A stretch of 64,000 nt of DNA from CALJFL01 sp036961205 (GTDB lineage Bacteria > Pseudomonadota > Gammaproteobacteria > Pseudomonadales > Halieaceae). The position numbers were made by a program, and so were the translations under genes. This document shows positions 32,609 through 41,122 of the stretch, one piece after another. How positions within the stretch are numbered: the stretch's first letter is position 1; each line of letters starts with the position of its first letter. Below the pieces are notes generated by a model that was not told where the DNA came from, ran no database searches, and saw nothing but the letters and a program-made list of their open reading frames with translations. The stretch lies in contig JBALVI010000002.1 of assembly GCA_036961205.1 (NCBI GenBank), forward strand, positions 1-64,000. The letters run 5' to 3'.

Positions 32609-33412
32609 CTACCAATAAATGACCATCCCCAATTGAGGACCTTGTTGTTCGGCATCATAGCTATAGTTGCTGCTGGCATAGTCGTACTTCATGTACCGGT
32701 ACCCAATAAACGCAGAGCCCCAGCTCTTGAACCGATAATCAGCCATCATTGAAAGATGCAAGACATCGTTATCAGAACCGCCGTAACCGTAGTCGCCCCT
32801 CGCGATGAAACTCCAGTTTTTTCCCAGTTCCGTTGTCACACGGCCTCCCAGAAAACCGTGATACCAATCGTCACCGCCCTTAATATTAGAAGGTAGGAAA
32901 TCGGGGCCCTCGACGTCTACATCCAGGTCATGGTCTTGCCAGCGCAAGCCACCCAGAACCTCCCAGCGCGTAGAGTCGGATTGGGAAATCGTATAGCCAC
33001 CGCCCAGTTCAGCTGAATTCACCGAAAAGTCAATATCAGCATTAACGGTTACTGGTCCAATAGCCGCCTCTACGTCGGGATTAACGCTGACATACTGATA
33101 TTCAGCAAATAGCACCAGATCCTGCTTTCTTGCCTCGAAATGCAGCGTAAACACCCCATCCATGTTTTCCAGAAGGTCATCTTTGAAATCCAGATCCATT
33201 GGTGCCACGTTGCCGTCGATAGATGACTCACCGTTAATGCTCATTCCCCATAAGAAAAGGGGCGCCAATTGGAACTCCCACTCCCCTTCTGTCTCCTGTG
33301 CCATCGCCGCGCCAGACAAAAACTGGCTTCCAACAAGCGATGTAGTCAAAGCCATTGCTCGAAAACCACTGAATGAGCCACAAGCCCTAGAAGTCTTAAG
33401 GTATTTCCGCAT
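32609..33412 (-). CDS. outer-membrane beta-barrel protein at the head of the sulfatase run
   Basis: A 267-residue protein with signal peptide (VGSQFLSGAAMA). Mature sequence EWEFQLAPLFLWGMSINGES and later GGYTISQSDSTRWEVLGGLR, YRFKSWGSAFIGYRYMKYDY with terminal GMVIYW are typical of small barrels; the pattern APLFLWGMSINGxxxI and SPLDLDFKDLL-like MDLDFKDDLLENM is common in a family of uncharacterised outer-membrane proteins. The ATG at 33412 is preferred because GGAAGA precedes it by about nine bases; the longer frame up to 33463 has none. As the first of twelve co-directional genes, it probably lies behind the main promoter. Confidence 0.82.
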   Translation of the reverse strand: MRKYLKTSRACGSFSGFRAMALTTSLVGSQFLSGAAMAQETEGEWEFQLAPLFLWGMSINGESSIDGNVAPMDLDFKDDLLENMDGVFTLHFEARKQDLVLFAEYQYVSVNPDVEAAIGPVTVNADIDFSVNSAELGGGYTISQSDSTRWEVLGGLRWQDHDLDVDVEGPDFLPSNIKGGDDWYHGFLGGRVTTELGKNWSFIARGDYGYGGSDNDVLHLSMMADYRFKSWGSAFIGYRYMKYDYASSNYSYDAEQQGPQLGMVIYW

Positions 33413-33484
33413 TAAGTTCATTCTTCCATTATCCAAGTTATTATCTATATCGGCCCAGCACACCTGAGCAGCCTAGGCTGCGCT

Positions 33485-33688
33485 TCAATGCCACCCGTTC
33501 AATGATTGAATAAGTAATTTGTGCGCTAGAGCTGAGATCGACATATTGTTTCGTTGAGAGATTTCCAACAGTTGGATGTATTCAGCTTCTGTGAGAAAGG
33601 TGACCGTTCGGCGTGTTCTTGCTTCCTCCACAGGCTTGGCGGGTCGACCCAGCGGAGGCCGCTTCTGGCGATCATCTTCATCTTTCAT
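33485..33688 (-). CDS. small ribbon-helix-helix (CopG-like) protein
   Basis: A 67-residue protein with a basic, proline-rich N-terminus and a C-terminal ribbon-helix-helix: strand TRRTVTFLT, helix AEYIQLLEISQRNN, turn MSISALAHKLLIQSL. Proteins like this bind operators as dimers, often as the antitoxin of a pair or as a local repressor; there is no toxin gene beside it. A 14-bp perfect palindrome (33468-33481, GCAGCC/GGCTGC) lies just after the stop and could be its operator or a weak terminator. It stands between the sulfatase run and the divergent AraC gene, so a role in regulating either is possible. Confidence 0.72.
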   Translation of the reverse strand: MKDEDDRQKRPPLGRPAKPVEEARTRRTVTFLTEAEYIQLLEISQRNNMSISALAHKLLIQSLNGWH

Positions 33689-34022
33689 TCAAATACTCTT
33701 TCTACTAGGCCAGACTCTAAGAACAGCAGGCTGACTTTTCCGGTAAATGTATCCATTACGTTAGTCCTGTTAACAGAAGATAAATATCCTCACCATGGAC
33801 GGGTTTATCCAGATAGTGGAAGTTCGGGGAAAATATCGGGCTTTAAGACCCTGCAAAGAGTATGTGATTAGTGCTTACCTCTACACTCTCTCACTTTTCA
33901 TTTGCTGGACAATTGTGGAAAAAACGCTCAATATCGTTCGAATTAGGCGTCCCATCGTCGCTGCATTTTGCATTTATTGCTGCGCATGGAATGTATTGCT
34001 CAAATGGTGCAGATTAGTGCAG
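33689..34022. other. 334-bp region between the RHH gene and the AraC gene
   Basis: No reading frame with family sequence. An open frame leads back from 34023 to 33795 in phase with the AraC gene, but the encoded residues (many Cys, Trp and Arg) look non-coding. The promoters for the divergent genes must lie here; I saw no convincing operator. Confidence 0.35.
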
Positions 34023-34997
34023 ATGATGAATTTACCCCTTTCTTTTAGTCCCCTAGGCACCACGAATTCTATCGAGGAAGCGGAGAATTTTTTCGGGGAC
34101 CAACTCGTGGATTCCCGCATCCTGAGTGCAGATTCCAGTTCCGATTTCGGTGTTAAAATGAACTGCGTGTCAATTGGAAGCTCTGCCTTATCTTTTATAG
34201 AACACCGCTCAGGCTATGAAGTAGATTGCGGTGACATTGACGAGCTCGATGACGTAATTTTTTCAGTAGGACAGTCCGCCTCATCATTGTTGAATGGGGA
34301 AACTATCGACCTCTCCCAAGACGCAGCGATCATCACCCAGAAATCCACTCTGAAGCATAAGCGCGAAGCTGGCAGTCAAGAGTTCACCCTACAGGCCAGT
34401 ATTGCGAATGTGGAAAGAAGACTCCAGATTTCACTGGACAGAACCATTTCTAAAGATCTTTACTTCTCAGGTAGCGTGTCACTGGATAAAGGCATGGGCG
34501 CATATGGGGCCAGCACGCTTGCCTACATGATAGGAAGCCTCGATTCAAACCCTGTACTACTAGACAATGAACTGATAAGTGCAAACTTTGAAGAATTGAT
34601 ACTGAGTGTGATACTTGCGCTACCTAACAATTACTCCGATGAACTTTTGGGGCCAGGCAAAAAGCAAGCTGCCCCGGCAAAGGTCGGTCTTGCCGAAGAA
34701 TACATGGAAGCCAACGCGCACCTGCCAATAACGCTTACCGATGTGATCGCGCACGTGGGATGTAGTCGAAAAGCCTTTTACTCGAATTTCCGTCGGTTCC
34801 GCCAGTACAGCCCCCAGGAATATCTGGCCGGCAGACGACTCAAGCTGGCCCACGAACGACTGAGCAACCCCGCTCCATCAGATACTGTCACTTCAATTGC
34901 GTATGATTCAGGATTTTCTCACATGGGACGATTCTCCGAAGCTTACCGCAAGCGCTATGGAGTGAAGCCTTCAGTGACACTTAGGCTCGCCATTTAG
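34023..34997 (+). CDS. AraC-family transcription regulator divergent from the sulfatase cluster
   Basis: A 324-residue protein when started at ATG 34023, the usual length for this class. Residues 1 to ~200 resemble the AraC_binding_2 sensor domain (SIEEAENFFGDQLVDSRIL near the start). Residues ~220-320 are the DNA-binding part with ITLTDVIAHVGCSRKAFYSN and SIAYDSGFSHMGRFSEAYRK followed by KRYGVKPS. The frame is open back to 33795, but that extension lacks family sequence. It is transcribed away from the RHH gene and the twelve-gene sulfatase run and is the best local candidate to control it. Confidence 0.88.
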   Translation: MMNLPLSFSPLGTTNSIEEAENFFGDQLVDSRILSADSSSDFGVKMNCVSIGSSALSFIEHRSGYEVDCGDIDELDDVIFSVGQSASSLLNGETIDLSQDAAIITQKSTLKHKREAGSQEFTLQASIANVERRLQISLDRTISKDLYFSGSVSLDKGMGAYGASTLAYMIGSLDSNPVLLDNELISANFEELILSVILALPNNYSDELLGPGKKQAAPAKVGLAEEYMEANAHLPITLTDVIAHVGCSRKAFYSNFRRFRQYSPQEYLAGRRLKLAHERLSNPAPSDTVTSIAYDSGFSHMGRFSEAYRKRYGVKPSVTLRLAI

Positions 34998-35144
34998 TCG
35001 TCTGGCAGCAGACGCGCTGAGCCTAACTGCGTTACAGCATAGCCAAAAAGCAAGCCCGGCATAAGGTCGGACTCAGCCACCCCGCTCCTCTTTTCTAGAC
35101 TACACTCAAGTAAGATTTCTCACGTTTTGCCAGAGGTAAGTTCT

Positions 35145-36686
35145 ATGCTTATGAAATTCAAGCGATCTGGTGTATCAGCATTGTCGTTCATGCTCGTGTT
35201 CAGCAGCGCCGGTTTTGCGCATGATGGCCATGAAGATCAGGATATGGTTATTCCGAACCTGGGAAACCTGGGTATCGTTAACTTTCCGGTCTCTTGCAAT
35301 GACGGTGCCCGGAAAGCCATGAATACCGGCGTAGGACTAATACACCACATGATGTATGCCCAGGCAGAGAAATTATTTGGCAACTGGATAGAAAGAGAGC
35401 CTGATTGCGCCATGCTGTATTGGGGGTATTCAATGACCCTATTTCATCCTCTCTGGCCTGATACCATTACAGAAGAAGCGCTTGATCGAGGGTCAATCGC
35501 AATCAAGAAGGCTAAGGCGCTGGACACCAGCGAGCGCGAATTGTCCTATATCAATGCAGCAGCAGCGTACTACGATAAATGGCAAACCAACGCTGACAAT
35601 TCGCGAATCAGAGCCTGGGCGGAAGCTCAGCAAAGCGTTTTCCAAATGTACCCTTCCGATATAGATGCCGGTGCATTCAGTGCATTGGCGAAAATTTCCA
35701 TAGCGCCTAAAACAGACCCAACCTTTAGTCAAAACAGGGAAGCGGGCGCCCTACTGGAAAAGCTCAATAAAATATCACCCACTCATCCCGGGTCGATTCA
35801 CTACACGATTCATGCTTATGACAGCGCGCCATTGGCTAAGCTTGCGGTAACTTATGCAAGAGCGTATGACAAGATCGCACCCGATGTACCGCACGCGTTA
35901 CATATGCCAAGCCATATTTTCGTGCGTTTGGGCATGTGGGATGACGTTGTAAGCTGGAATATTCGGTCAGCGAAAGCCGCGTTGAACTACCCGACCAAGG
36001 GCAGCACCAGCATGCATTACGTGCATGCGATGGACTATATGATCTATGGCTATCTGCAGCTTGAAAAAGGCGAGGAGGCGAAGCAAGCCATGAAAAGCAT
36101 GGTAGAACATCAACCAGTGCAGGCCACTTTCCCGGCCGCTTATGCGTTTTCCGCTATTCCAGCCAGGTTGGCCCTGGAGCAGCAAAAATGGCAACAGGCG
36201 AGTGCAATAGAAACGCAAAGTCCGGCATACATTGCCTGGGAGAATTTCCCCCAGGTTGAGGCTATAACCTATTACGCTCGTGGCCTTGGCGCGGCCAGAC
36301 TCGGAGACCTAAAAAAGGCCGGAGAAAACGTAAGCGCTCTTGATGCTCTATTTGAAAAAACACGGACCATTAGTCCTGATTACTGGGCTCCGCTTGTGGA
36401 TGCGCAGCGACAGGTTGTCAATGCCTGGATAAGCCATGAATCTGGAAATACAACAGATGCGCTGGTCCAGCTACGCAAAGCTGCCGACCTTGAAGATTCA
36501 ATGGATAAAGACCCGGTTACACCAGGCGCTGTTCTTCCGGCCAGGGAGCTACTGGCAGACATGCTGATGTTGCACGGCGACTATTCTGGCGCTCTACTCG
36601 CATACGAAAAAAGCCTGATTATTGGTCCCAACAGGTCAAATAGCCTCGCGGGCGCAGCCCGGGCCAAACTGGCGATGACCCAGTAG
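35145..36686 (+). CDS. secreted TPR-repeat protein
   Basis: A 513-residue protein, signal peptide (SFMLVFSSAGFA), mature start HDGHEDQD. Helical TPR-like repeats run along the whole length, clearest at residues ~60-95 and in the last 100 (LLADMLMLHGDYSGALLAYEKSLIIGPNRSNSL). A His-rich central part, PDVPHALHMPSHIFVRLGMW, is typical of an uncharacterised family of bacterial TPR proteins, and may bind metal. The ATG at 35145 with GAGGT upstream is preferred to the frame start at 35127. A possible hairpin (AGCGCAC 36685-36691 with GTGCGCT 36707-36713) follows the stop. Function unknown. Confidence 0.85.
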   Translation: MLMKFKRSGVSALSFMLVFSSAGFAHDGHEDQDMVIPNLGNLGIVNFPVSCNDGARKAMNTGVGLIHHMMYAQAEKLFGNWIEREPDCAMLYWGYSMTLFHPLWPDTITEEALDRGSIAIKKAKALDTSERELSYINAAAAYYDKWQTNADNSRIRAWAEAQQSVFQMYPSDIDAGAFSALAKISIAPKTDPTFSQNREAGALLEKLNKISPTHPGSIHYTIHAYDSAPLAKLAVTYARAYDKIAPDVPHALHMPSHIFVRLGMWDDVVSWNIRSAKAALNYPTKGSTSMHYVHAMDYMIYGYLQLEKGEEAKQAMKSMVEHQPVQATFPAAYAFSAIPARLALEQQKWQQASAIETQSPAYIAWENFPQVEAITYYARGLGAARLGDLKKAGENVSALDALFEKTRTISPDYWAPLVDAQRQVVNAWISHESGNTTDALVQLRKAADLEDSMDKDPVTPGAVLPARELLADMLMLHGDYSGALLAYEKSLIIGPNRSNSLAGAARAKLAMTQ

Positions 36687-36829
36687 CGCACTGACAGGTG
36701 CATGTAGTGCGCTGGTTCGATGAGGAGCGATTATTCAGCGTGTATTACCTGGGGGCAGGACAACGGGAAAAGTGATCCTGCACGGTGCAATACACGTATC
36801 TTTTTTGAGTTCACTACGAGTATTTCACC

Positions 36830-37342
36830 ATGTGGCACTACACCGGCAAAGAGCGCCCCGAATTTGCAGAAGAGCCCGGCCCGGGGCAGGAATCTGTCTG
36901 GGATTATCCACGGCCTCCTGTGCTCGTGCACTGCGAAGCTTCGGTAGAGGTAAAGTCTGGCGATAACACCATCGTCAGCGCTCATTCCTGTTGGCGCGTT
37001 CTGGAAACTGCCAGCCCTCCTACCTATTACCTCTCAGATGCCGACATCGATTGGACGCAGCTTGTCGAAACTGCAGATCACAGCTTCTGTGAGTGGAAAG
37101 GACAGGCTACCTATTGGGCTCTGGCATCGGACCCCACCTCGACTGTGGTGGCCTGGAGTTATGAGAATCCCAGCGAGCGATTCAGCAAAATCGATGGTTG
37201 CGTTTCTTTCTACCCCGGACGCATTTTGTGCCTTGTGGATGGCGAACGCGTTAAACCCCAGCCGGGTGAATTTTACGGCGGCTGGATAACGAGCAGTATC
37301 GCAGGCCCTGTCAAAGGCACCCCTGGCACCAATCACTGGTAG
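36830..37342 (+). CDS. DUF427 domain protein
   Basis: A 170-residue protein of the DUF427 family, recognised from SVWDYPRPPVL near the start, the central SCWRVLETASPPTYYLSDAD (family W-x-R-V-L-E-T-x-x-P-P-x-Y-Y-x-P), and AWSYENPSERFSKIDGCVSFYPG near the end. The domain forms a small barrel whose function is not established. There is no signal peptide. It is convergent with acnA, with only two bases between the two stops. Confidence 0.9.
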   Translation: MWHYTGKERPEFAEEPGPGQESVWDYPRPPVLVHCEASVEVKSGDNTIVSAHSCWRVLETASPPTYYLSDADIDWTQLVETADHSFCEWKGQATYWALASDPTSTVVAWSYENPSERFSKIDGCVSFYPGRILCLVDGERVKPQPGEFYGGWITSSIAGPVKGTPGTNHW

Positions 37343-37344
37343 CG

Positions 37345-40020
37345 TCAGGCCTGGCCAGCGATGCGATTGAGGACGTAAGTTAGCACGCCTCCAGCCCGGT
37401 AATATTCAACTTCAACCAGAGTATCCAGTCTGGACTGTAATTGAATCTCGCGTTGCGTCCCATCTGGGTAGTGCACTACCGCAGGCATAAGTTGCTTGGG
37501 TTGAAGTTCGCCGTTCAGGTTCAGAATATCGAAAGTTTCATCACCCTTTAGCTCCAGCGTTTTACGTGTCTCACCCGGCATAAATTGCAGGGGTAATACA
37601 CCCATGCCTACCAGGTTGGAACGGTGGATACGTTCGAAGCTTTCAACGATCACAGCTTTGACACCCAGCAATAGCGTTCCCTTGGCAGCCCAGTCACGAC
37701 TGGAACCGGTACCGTATTCCTTCCCGCCGACCACCACGGTATTTACGCCTTGCGCTACATATGCCATCGCTGCATCGTAAATGAACTGGGGCTCAGACTG
37801 GCCATTCAGTCGGGTATAGCCGCCCTCCAGTTCCGGCGTCATCTCATTGCGGATACGAATATTTCCGAAGGTGCCGCGCATCATTACCTGATGATTGCCC
37901 CGCCGCGAACCGTAGGAATTGAAGTCGCCTTCAATAACACCGTGGTCGCGCAGATATTGGGCCGCCGGACTATCCAGCGGAATGGTGCCAGCCGGGGAAA
38001 TATGATCCGTGGTGACAGAGTCCCCCAGCATGGCGAGCATAGGCGCGGCCAGAATATCGTGTCGGTTGCCGCTGTATTGCTCTTCAAAAAACGGTGGCAG
38101 TTGGATATAGGTAGAATCCTCAGAAAATGCGTAGGTCGCGCCACCGCTGACCTCGATATTGCGCCAACTATCGTCTCCGTCAAATACAGCGCCATACTCT
38201 TTCTTGAACATGTCACTGTTGACGCTCTGCACTATCTCAGCGATCTCGGCATTGCTGGGCCAGATATCGCGCAGGTATACAGGCTCTCCATTTTTATCAC
38301 TACCCAGGGCGTCCTGGCTCAGGTCAATACGAGTGGTTCCCGCCAGGGCACAGGCGACTACCAGCGGGGGCGAGGCCAACCAATTGGCCTCGACCAGTGG
38401 ATGGATACGACCTTCAAAATTTCGATTCCCAGACAGTACGCCGCAAACCACCAGGTCATTGCTGGAAATAGTCTCTGCCACTGCCGGCGGCAATGGGCCA
38501 GAGTTGCCTATGCAAGTAGTACAACCGTAGCCCACCAGATTGAAACCCAGTTCATCCAACGATTTCTGTAGACCGGCTTTGGTCAGGTAATCGGTGACGA
38601 CTTTTGATCCCGGGGCCAGCGAGGATTTCACCCAGGGCTTACGCTGCAGGCCAAGCGCCAATGCTTTCTGAGCAACCAGCCCGGCGCCAACCATAACCGC
38701 AGGATTCGATGTATTGGTGCAGGAAGTAATGGCCGCTATCACCACATCTCCGTGGTGCATGGGCTCTTCGCTGTCAGCCAGCGGGTAAGCGGTTGCTAGC
38801 TGGCCAGCTTTGCCGCCCAGTTCAATGAACTCGTCAGTTGCCGTGTGCAACTCGCGCACGGCAACCCTGTCCTGCGGGCGTTTGGGGCCAGCCAGGTTGG
38901 GTTCAACCGTGGACATATCAAGCTGTAGCGTGGCGGCAAATTCCGGCGCAATGTAGTGTTCGTCACGCCACATACCCTGAGCCTTGCAGTAGGCTTCAAC
39001 CCTTGCGATGGTATGCGGGTCACGACCGGTGAGTTCCAGGTAGGTTAGCGTCTGTGCGTCCACCGGGAAGAAGCCGCACGTAGCGCCATACTCTGGCGCC
39101 ATATTGGCGATGGTGGCGCGGTCAGCTAGTGGAAGTTGGTCCAAGCCACTGCCGAAGAATTCTACAAACTTGCCCACCACACCATGGGATCGCAGTATTT
39201 GCACCACCTGCAATACCAGGTCAGTGGCGGTAATGCCCTCGCGCATTTGCCCGGTCAATTCAAAGCCCACCACATCGGGTATCAACATAGAGATGGGTTG
39301 CCCCAGCATGGCCGCCTCCGCCTCGATACCGCCAACCCCCCAGCCGAGTACGCCCAGGCCATTAATCATAGTGGTGTGGCTGTCTGTGCCCACCAGAGTG
39401 TCTGGGCAGGCGACAGGGACGTCATCCACATTCTGTTGCCATACCACCTGGGCGAGGTACTCCAGGTTAACCTGGTGGCAGATACCGGTGCCCGGGGGCA
39501 CTACCCGAAAATCGTCGAAGGCACCCTGCCCCCATTTGAGGAATTGGTAGCGCTCAAAATTGCGCTGCATCTCCATCGCGACGTTCTGCTCGAAGGCGCT
39601 GTCGCTGCCAAACTTGTCGATACTTACGGAATGATCGATGACCAGGTCTACCGGTGACAGTGGGTTAATTTTTTGAGGATCGACACCGCGCTTAACCAGC
39701 GCATCGCGCATCGCCGCCAGATCTACCACGGCCGGGACGCCGGTAAAATCCTGCATCAATACCCGTGTGGGGTGATAGGCAATTTCCTGGTCGCTACCTT
39801 TACCGCCACTGGCCGCGAGCACCTCGATATCCTCGCGAGAGCAGCTGACACCGTCTTCATGGCGCAACAGGTTTTCGAGTAATATCTTGGTGCAAACCGG
39901 GAGACGAGCGGCACTGCTGTGTCCCGCCAGATCGCCGCCATTGATGGCGTAATAGCGATAGTCTTTGCCGTCTACGGTTAGCGTGGCGCGGGTGTTAAAG
40001 GAGTTTTTTGAAGATTCCAA
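37345..40020 (-). CDS. acnA: aconitate hydratase A
   Basis: An 891-residue protein, the length of bacterial AcnA/IRP-type aconitases, converting citrate to isocitrate in the TCA cycle in the cytoplasm. Cluster ligands: Cys in ITSCTNTSNP and the pair in GYGCTTCIGNSGP. Other matches: VACPDTLVGTDSHTTMING, SLAPGSKVV, NSYGSRRGNHQVMMRGTFGN, and the swivelling domain with GKEYGTGSSRDWAAKG and FERIHRSNLVGMGVLPLQ. No frameshift is seen. It stands alone, followed by the convergent DUF427 gene. Confidence 0.97.
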   Translation of the reverse strand: MESSKNSFNTRATLTVDGKDYRYYAINGGDLAGHSSAARLPVCTKILLENLLRHEDGVSCSREDIEVLAASGGKGSDQEIAYHPTRVLMQDFTGVPAVVDLAAMRDALVKRGVDPQKINPLSPVDLVIDHSVSIDKFGSDSAFEQNVAMEMQRNFERYQFLKWGQGAFDDFRVVPPGTGICHQVNLEYLAQVVWQQNVDDVPVACPDTLVGTDSHTTMINGLGVLGWGVGGIEAEAAMLGQPISMLIPDVVGFELTGQMREGITATDLVLQVVQILRSHGVVGKFVEFFGSGLDQLPLADRATIANMAPEYGATCGFFPVDAQTLTYLELTGRDPHTIARVEAYCKAQGMWRDEHYIAPEFAATLQLDMSTVEPNLAGPKRPQDRVAVRELHTATDEFIELGGKAGQLATAYPLADSEEPMHHGDVVIAAITSCTNTSNPAVMVGAGLVAQKALALGLQRKPWVKSSLAPGSKVVTDYLTKAGLQKSLDELGFNLVGYGCTTCIGNSGPLPPAVAETISSNDLVVCGVLSGNRNFEGRIHPLVEANWLASPPLVVACALAGTTRIDLSQDALGSDKNGEPVYLRDIWPSNAEIAEIVQSVNSDMFKKEYGAVFDGDDSWRNIEVSGGATYAFSEDSTYIQLPPFFEEQYSGNRHDILAAPMLAMLGDSVTTDHISPAGTIPLDSPAAQYLRDHGVIEGDFNSYGSRRGNHQVMMRGTFGNIRIRNEMTPELEGGYTRLNGQSEPQFIYDAAMAYVAQGVNTVVVGGKEYGTGSSRDWAAKGTLLLGVKAVIVESFERIHRSNLVGMGVLPLQFMPGETRKTLELKGDETFDILNLNGELQPKQLMPAVVHYPDGTQREIQLQSRLDTLVEVEYYRAGGVLTYVLNRIAGQA

Positions 40021-40191
40021 GGCAATATCCCTGTGGTGGAATTTAGGGACAAAGTATAGAGGATAGAGGCGAAGCTCGCCTGTAAAGACAACAACGGAAA
40101 TACCGCTGTTAGCGCCTCGCTAAATCTGCTGGTGGCCAGCTCAGAAAATTGCTTGGTGGGCTCCCAGAGGGGTATTACAGCGGCGCCTTAA

Positions 40192-40989
40192 TTACTGGCC
40201 CTTTAAGCTGTAGCGACCCATTACCCCTGAAATTCGCCGCAGCAACCATTTTGGTGTGGCTCTTCCGGTTAGCGTAGCCGCCAGGTTTACTGCGCCCGGT
40301 ACGCAAATCGCATCACCTTTGAGGCAGGCGCGATAGCCCTGGCCAGCAACGTCTTCAGCGTCTCCCACCAGGAAACCGGGAATCTTGAGACCGCCGCTTT
40401 TCTCCTGGGCGCTTGCGAACATATTGGTAGCGGTGACACCGGGGCACAATGCGGTTACCGAAACACCCGTGCCTGAGAGTTCTTCAGCAAGTGATTCTGA
40501 CAATGATAGTACATAGGCCTTGGTTGCCGCATAGGTAGCGAGACTGGGAATAGGCTGAAATGCGGCGATAGATGCCACATTGAGGATGCGACCCTTGCCA
40601 CGCTCCACCATGGGGGGCAGGAATTGTTTTAACATGCTTGTCAGCCCGCTCACATTAAGATCGATCATGCCCTGCTGGGATGCGTCCGATGCATCGACAA
40701 AACTCCCGTGCTCCAGCACCCCGGCAGAGTTAACCAGAATATCTACTTCAATGCCCTGCTCACTCAGGCTTGATGATAGCTTTTTCGGCGCACCGCGCCG
40801 GGATAGGTCTGCTGGCTCGACCAACACGTCTGCCCCGGTATCACGTTTGAGTTGGCCTGCAAGTGTCTTCAGCTTATCGGCGCTGCGCGCGACCAATACC
40901 AGATCGTAGCCCCCCTCGGCGAAGAGCCTTGCCAGTTCTTCACCTATTCCCGAGGAAGCGCCGGTTATTACGACAGTTTCTTTAAGCAT
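40192..40989 (-). CDS. short-chain dehydrogenase/reductase
   Basis: A 265-residue classical SDR: NAD(P) motif TGASSGIGEELARLF, the NSAGVLEHG loop (usually NNAG), Ser in NVASIAAFQ and the catalytic YAATKAYVLSLSE. The dinucleotide-binding stretch VLVARSADKLKTLAGQL has basic residues after the second strand, which suggests NADPH. A C-terminal PKWLLRRISGVMGRYSLK tail is like that of the DltE/YqjQ-type SDRs linked to lipid metabolism. The substrate is unknown. Located 50 bp upstream of the window section between acnA and the M16 protease, both on the same strand but well spaced. Confidence 0.9.
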   Translation of the reverse strand: MLKETVVITGASSGIGEELARLFAEGGYDLVLVARSADKLKTLAGQLKRDTGADVLVEPADLSRRGAPKKLSSSLSEQGIEVDILVNSAGVLEHGSFVDASDASQQGMIDLNVSGLTSMLKQFLPPMVERGKGRILNVASIAAFQPIPSLATYAATKAYVLSLSESLAEELSGTGVSVTALCPGVTATNMFASAQEKSGGLKIPGFLVGDAEDVAGQGYRACLKGDAICVPGAVNLAATLTGRATPKWLLRRISGVMGRYSLKGQ

Positions 40990-41122
40990 GTTTTGGCTCC
41001 ATCTTTTTAATCGAAAAGCTGAGTGTGCGGGCTAGAGCCCGAGTATAGGACAGATAGTAGGCTAATGGGGCCGTCTGTAGCAGGAAGACTTGACCCCGTT
41101 GACTCGTCGCTCTGACCGACAG

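Noticed and set aside
19717..33412. Classical polysaccharide utilisation locus
   Set aside because: Sulfatases are present but there is no SusC/SusD pair, glycoside hydrolase or polysaccharide lyase.
33485..33688. Antitoxin of a toxin-antitoxin pair
   Set aside because: The ribbon-helix-helix protein has no small toxin gene on either side; the neighbours are an outer-membrane protein and an AraC regulator.
33795..34022. N-terminal extension of the AraC regulator
   Set aside because: The extra 76 residues are rich in Cys, Trp and Arg and lack the family pattern; starting at 34023 gives the standard length.
37750..38571. Plus-strand reading frame of 273 codons within acnA
   Set aside because: It is a shadow of the aconitase gene on the other strand; the encoded sequence is compositionally odd and matches no family.
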